Made by a program: the position numbers and the translations under genes
In this document: positions 1 through 11,885 of the stretch, in pieces
Layout: each line of letters starts with the position of its first letter
How positions within the stretch are numbered: the stretch's first letter is position 1
The notes under the pieces: model-generated
Databases searched by the model: none
Told to the model about the DNA's origin: nothing
Seen by the model: only the letters and a program-made list of their open reading frames with translations
NCBI GenBank assembly: GCA_033060915.1
Contig: CM065393.1
Span: 6,824,501-6,888,500 of the forward strand
Direction of reading: 5' to 3'
DNA length: 64,000 nucleotides
From: Euryodendron excelsum
Lineage: Eukaryota; Streptophyta; Magnoliopsida; Ericales; Pentaphylacaceae

Positions 1-1338
1 AGGCCTTGTTTCACCTTCGTTTCTCAACCAAACCATTCAAAAATCATGCCTAAACTGAAGGTCCTTTTTGAGCCTGATCTAGGCATATGCTCAGAATTTA
101 GTTTCACGGAGATTTGATCTCCCGAAAGGGCCTTGAAAGCCATTGCACTTGGTGAGTTCGCACCAGTTTTTAATCAAACTTTAAATTTGATATTCTCAGT
201 CAATTATCAACCTTTTTGGGCAAATATTTGTACCTAAGTGAAGGATTTTTCGTGTTCTTTCCAACTGTGGTCTCGAAACTGTGATTAGACCTCGTTTAGG
301 CCTTGAAAATAGAGTTTGAAAGTCGCTGCCCATGCCCAATTTGTGAGCAACAACATGCAACTCCACTATTTCCTCTCTTTTGGTGTTACCCATGTCATAT
401 TTAGTTCAAAAACCTCATTCTTAACATGCTAAAATTTTGTCCAAATGTTTTTAGAGACTTTTAATACTTACATAACTTTTGGGGGTATGCACCAATGTGG
501 TCTGTTTGGAAGAATCATGGTACCGGACATTTGTTTTGGGACTTATACTTCTGATAAACTTTTCTAATTTCCATGCTAACTAAACAGAAGATAATCTATA
601 ATAGCAGACAATGATGGGTAGCTAGGTTTCAAATTTCTTATAATTTTATTTCATTTTTGGTTAATGCTGAAGAAGGTGATGTTTGGAAAATATTTCCAGC
701 AACTTTACCTTTATATAATATGAAATGCAGAGTAATTAACCAAACAAATAAATTATACGTCAAGGTCTTGATCCTATGGTAACCATGCAATGATGAAGAA
801 TATTGCCCTATTTTTATATTTTCCAAAAAAATTTGGTAGTCGTGGTTCTCACTTCTCAACCATGCTTTTGGTTACCTGGTCATTAATCCAAATCTAATAT
901 GCATGTATTTACATATTAATTCGTTACATAGAAGATAATACCTCACCTTAGCTGATATGCTATTTGATTGAACCCCCATCCGTGTCTTCTCTCTTTCCCC
1001 TTTCTCCTTTTGTTTGACAGCATCATGTTGCTTTTGGCAGCTCCTTCCCTTTCTTCCACTCTTCTCTCTTTCTCTCTTATTTTTCGTAGCCTCTTCTTCC
1101 TCTCTTTTCTCTTCCCTTCTTCTCCCTCTACCTTTCGGCAGTCCTTCTTTCTTTTTATCTACTTTTCTGTCATTGTTTTCATCTTTCCTCTGTAGTTTCT
1201 TTCTCTTATTCCTTTTTCTTCTTCTTATAACTGCCAACAACTTTGGCTGCAGTAATTAGCCACAGCCTTGCGTAGCCAGCAACCACCTTCGTCACAATAG
1301 CTCCTTCTTTTCTCTAACACACTTGCATACTCTACTCC
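1..1338. other. Non-coding spacer, pyrimidine-rich at its right end
   Basis: No coding region is supported. Short ORFs here are low-complexity. Positions about 968-1330 are strongly C/T-rich on the plus strand, and the opposite-strand ORF over this tract is only Lys/Arg/Glu repeats. The tract continues at 5055-5500, so the solo LTR at 1339-5049 landed inside one longer polypyrimidine stretch. Confidence 0.6.
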
Positions 1339-2340
1339 TGTCACGTCCCAAAACCCGGCCTATACGGATTTAGGGTACATAACCGACCAGTAGTAAGGTT
1401 ACCCAAGGGCGTATTACATAAACTGGTTGATCACCTATGCATAATCATTTCAAAATGATGTATAATTACAAAAAATAAAACTTTTGATAACTTGAAATCA
1501 TAATCTGTGTCATACATGGCAGAGCTGTGCCTAGTCCAAATCATAACATACATATGAGTCTAATCAAGGCTCACTACAGTTATAACATTTATACCGTTAC
1601 AAAACATTGAGGTCTAGCCCTTAAACATATAACAAAACATGGGCCCGTGGGTCGTAGCTCAAAATACACATATGGCCTCGCTTTAGGGCCTCCCGGATTG
1701 GCTACCTGAAAATCATTTGAAAAAACGTAAGCTAATGCTTAGTGAATAACAATAATGCATGAGCATAAAATACCATAAACTACATTTATATTTAATGTAC
1801 ATAACAATAGAGGTATATTTATGCATAAGTGGCACGAACTTAGAAACATATATGTATAATCTTAAAGACACCTGGAGCATAGGCTTTTGTATAAAAAGAT
1901 TTCATCATTTCTAAAATATAATGCTGAAGAAGAGCGGCAGTCACATCGTAGCATGAACTAGTAAAGTGTGATATAGCTTGTTATTAGCATAATATATCAT
2001 AACTTGTGAGTGTACATCTTAGCTCATCTTACAACCTTAGACACATCTATATCATTACTCTCGGAATCGTATAAAGCGTAGATATGAGAGCATAGGTAGC
2101 ATAAGCATCATCTTGAGACATTTTATCATTTGAACATAATATCATAGGCGTGAGATGTAAATCGTAACATGGTCGTGTGTGGCATAATGTGGCTTGGCAT
2201 AAGCATACCATGGCATGATACAGTGAGGCATATCATAATATCGTAGAAAGGAGATATATATTGTGACATTAATACTTGTAAAAACACACGCAACTTGTCG
2301 TGAAGCATTTGAATAAATCATATTTTTCGTTTTAGTACAT

Positions 2341-3235
2341 AAGAGTGTCATGTCTTTACATCAAAGTTAGGCTCCGCATCAGTAACCATAAAGGTCACCA
2401 CATCAGTAGCCGTAAAGGTCACCGTAGGGCTCTTTGGGCCAACATTAGAGCTAGGCTCAGCATCAGTAACCAGAAAGGTCACCATAGGGCTTTTTAGGCC
2501 AACATATCCCTCACTTCACCCCACTCAAGAGGTCTTTCTGCTATTGGGCATCATAGCAACCACAAGGGTCAAGCATAAGGCTCTTTAGGACAGCATAGTA
2601 ACCATGAAGATCACGCATAGGCTCCTTAGGCCAATATAGTAACCATAAAAGTCACGCATAGGCTCCTTAGGCCAACATAGCAACCGCGAAAGTCATGCAT
2701 AGGTTCTTTAGGCCAACATAGCAACCGTGAAGGTCATGCATAGGCTCTTTAGGCCAACATAGTAACCATGAAGGTCACGTATAGGCTCTTTAGGCCAACC
2801 ATGAGAGCTAGGCTCAGTCATTAAGAGCTACGCTCAGTTATTAGCAACATAGAGTGCTTTAAGCCAACCATGAGAGCAGGGCTCAATCGTGAGACAAGGC
2901 TTAGTCATTAAGAGCTACACTCAGTCATTAGAAACATAGAGTACTTTAAGCCAATCATGAGAGCAAGGCTCAATCGTGAGACAATGCTTAGTCGTTAAGA
3001 GCTATGCTCAGTTATTAGCACGTAGAGTGTTTTAGGCCAATCATAAGAGCTAGGCTCAGTTATAGTAACCGTAAAGGTCACACATAGGCTTTTTAAGTCA
3101 ATCATAAGAGCTATGCTCAGTTATAGTAACTGTAAAGGTCACACATAGGCTTTTTAAGTCAATCATAAGAGCTATGCTCAGTTATAGTAACCATAAAGGT
3201 CACATCTAGACTTTTAAGTTAAGGGACGTCTCCCA
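2341..3235. repeat. Hierarchical minisatellite inside the solo LTR
   Basis: Three related tandem blocks follow one another. About 2560-2800 holds roughly 41 bp units built on GGCCAACATAG and AAGGTCA. About 2800-3050 holds longer units with GAGAGC-AGGCTCAGT. About 3061-3220 holds near-identical 61 bp units starting GTAACCGTAAAGG. The blocks share the words AAGGTCAC and AGGCT, so they look derived from one ancestral unit. Confidence 0.75.
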
Positions 3236-4144
3236 ACATAACGGTAGATTATTTCGTGTCACCTACCGTAGGACCATCGTTGCTACTTTAGGGTCTTGCC
3301 ATGAAAAGATCTTGAGTTAGAGTCGTACGTTAGGAATCTTACATCTACTTTATGTGAACGTTATAGTCTATAGGTTGTAGTTCATATCATAGATAAGATT
3401 CATACATAATTCAAAGCATGATATTCATACTTGAACGTAATCATTGATACATTAAAATAAATGAAAAGAAATGCATAAAACGTAATTGAACTTGAAAGCA
3501 TTTGGAGAGTAATAAGTTTTACTCATGTCATATCGTTACTCACCTCTCTCCGGTCGAACGAGCGATAAACGAGGTGTTCCTTCACATAATTCACATAGAA
3601 ACATGGAACATTAATACAGGATGCTAAGACAAGGCAATAATGTATAAACCGAGACTAAGCACATAAATCCTTCGACCTCAACTCACTAACACCTCACTCT
3701 CACCATGGAAGGGGAGACTAACTCTAGGGCAAGGCTCCTAACGTAAAACGAGAATATAAGGTTGAGGGTGAAGTATGAAACTTGAAATATTGCTCCTCTC
3801 ATTGTGTCCCAACTACCCCAAACAAAGGATTCTCACACAAAGCTAGTTCCATATGAAAATAGGCTTAAAGGCCTTTAATTTGATAGGTAATGACTTAAAA
3901 ACATATTTCGGGTGAAGAAATTAGGTCTCACGAAGAACGGGGTAACATTTAGAAAAAATAAGGTTTTTGGCATAGTTTTAGGTTAACTTTAAACTTCTAT
4001 AACTCTCAATCTATAAGGAATTAGAGAAAAAATTTTATATGCGTACAAAGGTCTATGAGTCTAGTTTCTAATGCTTTAAACGGTACATCAATCCGAGTTT
4101 TATAGAGAAAGTTATGTCTGTTTTACTAAATAGTGTCCGAGCTG

Positions 4145-4350
4145 ACAGACCGTTCGAACACCCAACCGGGGAGTTCGAACGCCTAGGCAAAATGGACTGA
4201 GAGTTCGAACGCCCAAATGGGAGTTCAAACTCCAAGAAGAAAATTGGAAAAAACCCCTCTCTGACCGTTTGAACTCCCCCCGAGGGAGTTCAAACTCCCA
4301 GACTTATTTCGTACCGTTCGAACTCCATATTGGGAGTTCGAACGCCCTGT
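4145..4350. repeat. Cluster of TTCGAAC palindromes in the solo LTR
   Basis: The word GTTCGAAC or GTTTGAACTCC/GTTCAAACTCC recurs about eight times, usually as GAGTTCGAACGCC or its complement. Many copies are perfect 6-8 bp palindromes (TTCGAA). The cluster lies about 110 bp upstream of the putative minus-strand TATA box at 4033-4039, a layout shared with the other LTRs in this window. Confidence 0.7.
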
Positions 4351-5054
4351 TTTGGGTAGCACCCGAAGTTCGATTAAAACACAACCAAAAATCCTCCAAA
4401 CACAACCAAACCTTCCCAATACTCTTAGGGCTTAAAAATTAACCCACAAGGATGATAATAACTCAAAATGAGGGAGAAAGAACAATCAAAACAAAGGGAT
4501 CTAAAAAAGAAATAAAAAACCATAACATTTAACATATTTGGAGATTTTCAACCCACCACTCCCAATCTTCAACAAATGAGCTTTAAGCTCTCCAAATTAA
4601 GTAATTGGGACCTAACGGGTCCACCAAATTCAACAACAACATCCCTAGGTACATATATGCAAAAACCCAAGACAATCCACTAAGATAGATACCAATACAT
4701 ATACAATTCTAGAGAGAGAGTGGAACCTTACCTTCCTCAAGCTTGTCCAAGTTTTCAAATGGTCTTTTTTGGTTTGGATTGAAGTTCTCCAAGCTTCCCT
4801 TCTCCTCTCTTTCCTCTTCTTCTCCTCCATCTCTCTTTCTACTCGTAGGGTGCGCGTGTGTGTGTATGGGTGCGTGTGTTTTGTGCATATAAGATGATAC
4901 ACATAGGAAATAATCCCATGTGTCTCACCCTATAGGCTTAAATTACAACATAGCTTTTAATTGGTCAACTTGACCCAAATGCACATTAAAATGATATAAC
5001 ATTTAAAGAAACACATAAATAGGGAAAATAATGGGTTCAGGGTACTACAACTCC

Positions 5055-5759
5055 TCTTTCTCTTCTCTTTCCTCTCTAAAACCTAACCAAACAACCCCAT
5101 AAAATTTCTAGAACAATGTTGCCATAGATAGTAGCTATGCTCCCCATGGCAGCCCTAAAATCAGCACAGCCCCACCCCCTCTTTGCCAAATTCCATTCCT
5201 TCTCTAATTCTACTACAACATCAAACCACTATACCTCATTCACAACACTGGACTTTTATCGAACACCTATCACTCACCCATGGATGTAACCAATTCCCAC
5301 CATTTTGTTTGATTCCACAAGCCTTCTTTCCTACAACTAAAGCGCTCTTCTATCTTTATCTCTCTCTACTTAGGCAGCACTCCATTTTCTCTCTTTTTTA
5401 GCAAAATTTCCCTATTTCCCTCTATTTCTCACCCTCTCTTTCCTTCTCTTGGCTGCACTTTGGTAGCCCCTCTTTCATTCTCTTTCCAACGAATTTCCCC
5501 TGCCCTTATAAATTTAGCAGCACATTAATTTCAATGGCCCTGTATTTTTAGATACAAGATTGCATGAATGGGTGACACATGTCCATAGTGTAATTTCCTC
5601 TTTTCTTGGATGCTCCCTAGAATTTTCTTGTCTTTTTCATAACCTCTAATTGTCCTTGTAATTAGGTCTTAATCCCCTTGGCCATTAATTCCCTAAATAT
5701 TCCTTCCCCTAGGCTTTGGAGATTTGATTTGATTCGATTCGACCTTGGGCTGTAAGACA
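5055..5759. other. Non-coding, pyrimidine-rich spacer
   Basis: This is the continuation of the C/T-rich tract broken by the solo LTR. From about 5500 it becomes ordinary AT-rich spacer. No gene is visible. Confidence 0.5.
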
Positions 5760-6239
5760 AAGATCTGGGCGCCACTTCTAACGGCTCCTAGCCATTTTTT
5801 GGTCAGGCTCCACTACAAGTGGCTCTAGGAAGCTCCGGTTCGATTTGGAAAGGGGTCAGGTTGTAGGGCCCATCTAGAAAAGAGATAGGGGCACTCGGGA
5901 GTGTCCCGAGAGTTACTAGTTTGATACTCAAAGCTGGTGTGTTCGAAAAGGATGACCGGTTTGCCAGAGACAAAACAGTCATTTGGATTGAAAAATATAG
6001 GAATTGGTTCGAAGTTGGCTTGAATGACATTATGAGCATGTCGGACTGCCTGGGGACACTTATTTAAAGGGTGACCTTACTGTTTTGGGGATGTAGGTAC
6101 TTTCTCGAAGAATGTGCTGGGTGGGGCCCATTAGGGGCAATATGGTCATTTGGCTTTGATTGGGCCTTGTCGGCTCAAGGAGTGATTGATTGACTGGATT
6201 GGAGTTTGAAAAGCCGATTCAGGCTTGAATGTGTATGTA

Positions 6240-7110
6240 ATGTTTGAAAGTGAGTTCGGTCAGGATAGAGATCGCCGAGTTGACAAAAGTGGGGTGCTTA
6301 TAGTGTTCTTTTCTCTCTTTAATTTCTTCTTTATTCTTGTCCTCACACTTCTCCTTTCTCCCATCCTTACTCTCTTCTTGCTTGAAGTCCTTAATCGTGG
6401 GCTCTTCTCTCTCGGGTTCCTCTTCCTTGTTCTCATCTTTAATAATTTTCTCATTCACCTTAAGAGCTTCTTCCCTAGACTCACACTCTTAGGGAAGGAT
6501 GGTTTCATCTATAATGCCCCCATTCCTAAGGTTAGTGATGGGATGCACTTGCTCTTAGTTGGGGTTAAGATCATGATGGGTTTCACTTAAGCTCTTTTGG
6601 TTAGTGGTTGTCTCTTGGACATTCAAGGCTTCTAATAATAAAGTCAGTTGACCCTTTAAGTTGACTAAAGCTCTAGTTGTCCATTCATGAGATGATAGTT
6701 GGGGATCCTCCCCGAGAGACTCATTGGGTGGTGATACATATATAATATGCTCTTGGTAGTGTTAAATTGGTGGTGATGCTTGATAGTATTAAGTGAGTCT
6801 TGGTATGGTCGAGGTGGGGCTAGACAGTGAGATAAAAATGTTCTCTCATATCCCCTAACAAGGTTGAATTGATCACACCACCCTGAATTGTAAGTTGGTA
6901 TAAAAGGGTCCTTTTGGCCATTAGCTCAAATGCAATATCTAAGAGATCGGAAATACAGTGCTTGCATTATGTTCTTATTAGCTCGAATGTAGTCTCTAAG
7001 AGACCGACGAGGAGGTGCTTTCGCTCCATCATAACCATCGACGCTTCTATTACCATTAGTCTCAATCCATTAAAAAGAGTATTTCATTACGCCTATGTCA
7101 ATGTGTAGAG
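6240..7110 (-). pseudogene. Degenerate Athila-type gag fragment
   Basis: In the minus strand a gag-like order can be followed. A PPRRSLRDYIRANK segment near 7030-6960 corresponds to the SLRDYL segment of the Athila gag at 53596-53803. A TYNSGW segment follows near 6895; the plus-strand Athila copy has TYNPGW in the same place, after its zinc knuckle. Then a Lys/Glu-rich charged stretch runs about 6460-6260, matching the charged linker at 57350-57430. In-frame stops interrupt it. No zinc knuckle was recognised. It would have formed the capsid of a retrotransposon but is not functional. The plus-strand 121-codon ORF over 6225-6590 is its shadow. Confidence 0.6.
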
Positions 7111-7659
7111 GTGATGTGTGAGAAAATGAGCTACCAAGCATAGTGGAATGGCTATTGGGGTTCATTTTTAAATGCCTGCCGGTTGAGTCATGAATACAAA
7201 ATATTATGTAATGTACAAACAAATTGGCTATTTGCGCCTTAACAAGTCAACTCACAATTCTCAACCACCAATTTCCTTCCAAACTCTCCAATCTCCACGT
7301 ATAAATTTCCACCAACTGATTACACCCTAAAAGTGTAATTATAAGTTCTTAATTTGTACTTTGTTAGACTTATATCATAATTAATTATCTTATTTTAGTT
7401 AGATATTTGTTTAATTATGTTTTTTATGTGCTTTGTAGGTTATATAAGCTAATAAAGGCAAATAGACACAAAGAATAATCAAAGAAAATTCAAACCTGTC
7501 TCGGTAATTTGGCCATATCTTTTTACTCCAATGTCCGATTGGGTTGAATTTTATGCCATTAGAAAGAAAACTTTTTGAGCTACAACTTGTTCTCTAATGT
7601 GCATCGGTTGAATCGACTTCTAAGATTGTCAAAATCAAGTTTCAAAGTTGCTGAGTGAA

Positions 7660-7830
7660 TAGTGACCGTTTGATCGGTCTGGCAAACTTCAGAGTGAGTG
7701 GTTTACCGTTCAATCGGCCGTTTGATCGGTAAATAGTGCCAATCGATTGGTGAACAGTGAACAGTGAATAGTGACCGATCGAACGCTATTGTGACTATTC
7801 AATCGGTGAACAGTGTTAATCGATCGGTCA
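7660..7830 (+). repeat. Cluster of GATCGG/CGATCG palindromes upstream of TATA
   Basis: Short words TTGATCGGT, TCAATCGG, CAATCGATTGG and CCGATCGAACG recur, mixed with GTGAACAGTGA repeats. Several are palindromic around GATC or ATCGAT. The cluster ends about 20 bp before the TATAAAAG at 7845. Confidence 0.65.
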
Positions 7831-7844
7831 TTACAGATCTGGAG

Positions 7845-7852
7845 TATAAAAG
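7845..7852 (+). promoter_or_regulatory. Putative LTR TATA box
   Basis: TATAAAAG in the nested solo LTR, directly downstream of its palindrome cluster. This is a consensus plant TATA box. Transcription start was not located. Confidence 0.5.
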
Positions 7853-9112
7853 TTTTGTTCGAAAACATGAAAAAGAGAGGAGTTTTTAGGGTTTGTAGTA
7901 GCCAAGGGGCGGCAGGAGAGCTCTTCCAAGGTTGGTTTTTATGTTTTTATGTATTTTTAGCTTAGATTTATGTTTGTAATGTTAATGTAGAGTAGAAATT
8001 GTAATTTTCTTTCATTATAATGTATTTTTCTTCACTTTCTTGCGCTTTCCTTGCAACCAAACAGTTTTAATATTCAAGTAAATTGTAGATTTAATTCTCT
8101 TTATGCTTTCTTTACATTTTTACATGCTTTTATAATGAATTCAAGTAGTTAGATTTATCTTGGGTGTGATTGTGAAGATTCGACAAGGATCTTTAAGTAT
8201 TTCAATGGAGATTCATGAACTTTAAAGTTTTATTCTTAGATTTCGATTATTCTATTCGGTTGAGTGTTGGATTTATTTGAAAACTTAGATTCATAACTCA
8301 TTTAGCAATATTTATGCACAATTCAACAATTGGTATAAATCTTGCATATTTTTGGGTTTGTTTCTATGATTCTATTAATTGTTTTAATTCATACACTCAA
8401 CTAAATATGAATCTAAGGTTTTATGATCAAAATATTTCGAATCAAGAATCCACGATGTGATTCTTGATTTGAGTTATAAATATCCTCTATTGAAATTCTT
8501 GTTGTGAATTGTTGGATTGAATCAATCATATTCAAACTTTTTATTTTAATTGCTTTAAATTTAATTTCAATTTGCTTTATATTAATTTCCTAGTTAATTA
8601 CTTTAATTTCTATTGCACTAGTTTAGTAATCCAAAACTCCCGTCAAAAATCAAAAGATTTTCGGTCCATTTATTTTAGATCTAATTTCCCACATAATTGC
8701 AATTCAATCCTAAGTTAGATTAGTGTGAGTTGAGTGTTAGAGCCTATATTTGGTTAGGTCCCTTGGGAGAGAATGATACCGGATCTTCTGATTTATACTT
8801 CATTGCGACCCCCGTACTCTTGTGGGATACTAACTCCATTTTTTAGTTTTTGGAGCAAGTCACCAATTACTATCCACCGATTGAGTTCTCAATGCCATTT
8901 CACAATCATTCAAAACTAATCAAACCAAACAATCCTAAAATAAAGGAGAAAATCAAAAATCAAAATCTACCGTACTATCACACAAAAGGATTGGAATGAA
9001 GTTACCCATGGCATTAGCCGAAGATCACTTTGTTGTAGTATATGTGATGGAGATCCAATCCACCAATCGCTCTTCAATCCAATGTTTGTTAGTGCTCGCC
9101 TTGTGTCTTTGG

Positions 9113-9130
9113 TCCCCAACAACGGCGCCA
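9113..9130 (-). other. Primer-binding site, tRNA-Asp type
   Basis: On the minus strand the sequence begins TGGCGCCGTTG and ends GGGGA. This fits the 3' end of plant tRNA-Asp, the usual primer of Athila elements. It fixes the strand of the element and places its LTR to the right. Confidence 0.75.
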
Positions 9131-9151
9131 AAACTTAAATCGCGCCAAAAA

Positions 9152-10508
9152 TGTTTGTATGTGAAGCCCTCGAAAGAGAATGAATGTAGTGATTGAAGTA
9201 TAAATCTGATGTATATCGGAGTCGATTTCCTCGAGCGCCAAGCCAAATATAGGCTACCAATACTTAAAGAACACTAATCTAACTTGAATTGAATAACAAC
9301 TAAATAGATTGAACCTAAGTAAATGGGACCAAAAATCTATTTGATGAAGAGATTTGTGGTATTAATCTACTATTGAAAGCAATTAACACTAGTTTGAAAA
9401 CAATTGAGGGAAAGTCTTGGATTCAATTTGTCTAATCACTCAATTTCTATAAGTAATTAATGAGATTTTATAACTCAAATAAAAAATCTCTTCATGGATC
9501 TTTGTTTCAGAATGGTTTGACTATAGAATTTAGAAATTCATTATCAATTAGCCTTAGAATTAGTTTTCTATTGAAGATCCATAGGTTCATATCATTGATT
9601 TGTGCAAACCCATTACCAATCTAAGGATTGTGCATTGAGATTACCAAACTTAGTCAAGAGCTTAGGTTTTCCTAAGGATCTAAGTCTCAATTGATAAGAA
9701 ATAGAGAAATTAGAGATACAACTTTGAAGATCTATTGACCTCCATTGAAGACTTGAAGATCTTGAGTGATCTTTTCAATTGAACATAAGAAATAGCTTAG
9801 CTACTCATCGCCATTGCAAAATACTAGAGAAATTGAAAAGGAATTAAAGAATTCAAAACAATTTGTATTAAAATCTAGCCACATCAAAGCATAAACTAAG
9901 GGTTTCTCTCTCTAAAACTACTACAACAATGAAAATGAATAATTACAATGATATCTAGAGTTTCTCTATCTAAAACTACTTCTACAAATCTTAAAAACTC
10001 TAAAAATAAGATGAGGTTCCCAAATTTTTAGCCAAAATTGTCTTAAATATGCTGAAAAAAAAAAAGAGATTCACAAAGCGTTAGCTAGGCTTTCGAACGC
10101 CTAACCAACGCCTTGCTAACTTGATTTAAACGCTAAAAATCAGCTTTTGAAGTTTTCCGAATGTTTGAACGCCTTCATGAGGGTTCGAATGATGTATTCG
10201 TATAGATCTCAAAAAGTTATATGAAATCCATATATTGTGGACCCCGGTAGCATTTTCGGTTTGAGAGATATGGCTTTTCAAAATTTAAGCTCTGCATGCT
10301 TTAACAACTTGTACTACATCTTCAGCAGCTTGTACTTTAACAGTAAACTCATTCTCCCTTCATACAAAATGTGCCCGAAATCATCCGATTTAAACTCAAA
10401 ATCTATACAAAGCAAAATTCACTTAGTTAATACTAAAATTTAACTAAAGAGGCATATAAACTCCTAAATTAAGGCTAATAAAGTACAAATTAAAGAGTTA
10501 TAATTGCA
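9152..10508 (-). repeat. 5' LTR of the minus-strand Athila-like element
   Basis: Minus-strand start TGCAATTATAACTC at 10508 resembles the starts of the LTRs at 7334 and 63672. The end CA at 9152 is the best fit next to the primer site, which lies about 20 bp further on. TTCGAA palindromes occur at 10092-10097 and 10193-10198, next to GTTTGAACGCC, just upstream (in minus-strand sense) of an ATATTTAAG box near 10046-10052. No partner LTR was found. Confidence 0.6.
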
Positions 10509-11629
10509 CTTTTGGAGTGCAATGAAAGCATAAGTGAAGTAGTGTGTATTGGGGAATGTATATATGTAGATGGCTGTTCAATATCATGGAGCCTTGAATA
10601 GTAAGATCTAGAAGGATCCAATCTCGTGAAGCAAATGGACCTGTATTTCCTAGGAAAATCTACAAAACCCCAAACACCTATTTTCTTTAGGACATGTTGA
10701 AGTGAAAAGGCCCTTAGCCCTGGAGCCAGGGAATTTCTAACCAATCATAAACTATTACGCCTAGATGACACAGCTGAAGCAAACAAAAAGATGCAGCTCC
10801 TTCATGCGCGCCCCCAACAAACCCCCCAACACCAAACCCCCACCCGCCCAGGTTATCCTCATGCCATTGCCCTACATACCAATCGTATCAAACGGGGGAA
10901 TACATTAGACCCTTGTTCTACAAATCTTACTTGCATAAATATAGCTGATGGAGATAAAACTAAGGCTAAACCTTCTACGTTGTTCGTAAATCCTTCCAAA
11001 TAAATTGCCCGTGTGTCTCTACGAGAAAGAAATCCACACCCAAAGACATCTCAATTTTTCTGTTGTATTTTTCACTGTACCCAATGAAGAAAATCAATCA
11101 ATTAATTTTCCAAATATATTTTTACATTCAATTGTCCATCATCCAAACTAGAAACAAAATCGATTGAAAATATTCCTGTAAAACAAAACAGGGAAGAAAT
11201 AAAAAAAATATTTTGAAGCTAAGGGATCAACAAGACACAAGCCCTCTTCAGGTTATAAAGGCTAGAGACGCATATATACATATATATATATATATATATG
11301 CGTGTGTGTGTGTGTGTAATTCTGTATGTATATAAATAGACTCGTTGCGTTCGGCAACTTTATAGATCTTAGCAATCGGGGAAAGAACAAAGTGTTTGTG
11401 TTGTGGTGTGAAGTTGAGAGGGAGAGAGACACAGGTGAAAGAGACATAACGAAGAAAAATAGAGAGGGCGAAAGAAACGGTATTGATAGGGAGAGGAAAA
11501 AACGACGAAGAAACGGCTTTTATTTCTGGTCACAACTTTCGGCAATAAGAAAACTTGTCAGCTATAATTTTTTTATTTTCGCGACCAGATCTAGTTGTTG
11601 CCAAAATTTTTTTTTAAATTAACTCCCTT
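10509..11629. other. Spacer with TA and GT microsatellites
   Basis: No gene is supported. A compound (TA)n/(GT)n microsatellite lies at about 11275-11320. The 98-codon ORF starting at 11326 is purine-rich low-complexity sequence and is not taken as a gene. Confidence 0.5.
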
Positions 11630-11885
11630 CTTATAGCGAGAAATTTTTTATGGCGCCTAATTTTTGTGCGACAAGAACAAAATGTCGTCGTGGAAAGTGC
11701 TTTTTAAGCAACGAGAACAAAAAATTGCGTTGCGGAAAGTACCCCTTTTGGCTAGAAAATTAAGCCTCCGTTGCTGAAGATACTCTTTTGGCGACGAGAA
11801 CAATGATGGTTGCAGGAAGTACACCTTTCGCTACAAAATTAAGTCTCTGTTGCTGGTTGCTGAAAGTGTAATTTCCTTGGACATT
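11630..11885. repeat. Degenerate ~40-55 bp tandem repeat with GCGACGAGAACAA
   Basis: About five units follow one another. Each starts with a word like GCGACGAGAACAA or GGCTAGAAAATTAAG and ends with GTTGCTGAAAGTAC or GTTGCGGAAAGTAC before CTTTT. GCGACG and CGTTGC are near inverse copies, so each unit can fold. Such arrays are often subterminal regions of DNA transposons, but no terminal inverted repeats were identified here. Confidence 0.5.

Larger units (their letters stand above)
1339..5049 (-). mobile_element. Solo LTR, 3.7 kb, Tekay/Del-like gypsy suspected
   Basis: The block begins TGTCACGTCCC and ends GGGTACTACA, so it has TG...CA ends. It is flanked by a perfect 5 bp target-site duplication ACTCC (1334-1338 and 5050-5054). 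It contains no gag, pol, primer-binding site or second LTR copy, so it reads as a solo LTR left by LTR-LTR recombination. Read on the minus strand it starts TGTAGTACCC and ends with a GGGACGTGACA-type terminus, which resembles large Tekay/Del chromovirus LTRs. That lineage and the strand are inference. A putative minus-strand TATA box lies at 4033-4039. Two internal repeat blocks are listed separately. Alternative: a non-autonomous element with no recognisable coding capacity. Confidence 0.75.
7334..8984 (+). mobile_element. Solo LTR, gypsy type, nested in the Athila remnant
   Basis: The block starts TGTAATTATAAG, similar to the starts of the two Athila-type LTRs in this window, and ends CACACA. 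The flanks are AAAAG (7329-7333) and AAAGG (8985-8989), an imperfect 5 bp TSD, so the right boundary may be off by a base. It has a clear TATAAAAG box at 7845-7852, preceded by a cluster of CGATCGG-type palindromes at about 7665-7830. No internal region follows it. It separates the primer site at 9113-9130 from the gag remains at 7110. Confidence 0.6.
5760..10508 (-). mobile_element. Athila-like gypsy remnant: LTR, PBS and gag part
   Basis: Read right to left, the order is an LTR (10508 to 9152), a primer-binding site (9130 to 9113), a leader, an interruption by a plus-strand solo LTR (8984 to 7334), then gag-like coding remains down to about 6000. The second LTR is not seen. The tRNA-Asp-type primer site and the gag words RRSLRDYIR and TYNSGW point to the Athila group. 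Left end is not defined. The reading frames are broken. Confidence 0.65.

Noticed and set aside
872..1259. ORFs over 60-120 codons on both strands, one strongly basic, one Ser/Phe/Leu-rich
   Set aside because: Both are translations of the same polypyrimidine tract. There is no domain, and the composition explains the open frames.
4645..4902. 85-codon ORF at the edge of the solo LTR
   Set aside because: It lies in purine/pyrimidine-rich and GT-repeat DNA inside the LTR and has no recognisable domain.
6225..6590. 121-codon plus-strand ORF rich in Leu/Phe, resembling a membrane protein
   Set aside because: It is the reverse of a Lys/Glu-rich gag linker on the minus strand, and the hydrophobicity is a shadow of that.
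10791..11003. 70-codon ORF with a vaguely copia-like INIADGDKTKA stretch
   Set aside because: Too short and without further copia motifs around it. The resemblance is not enough.
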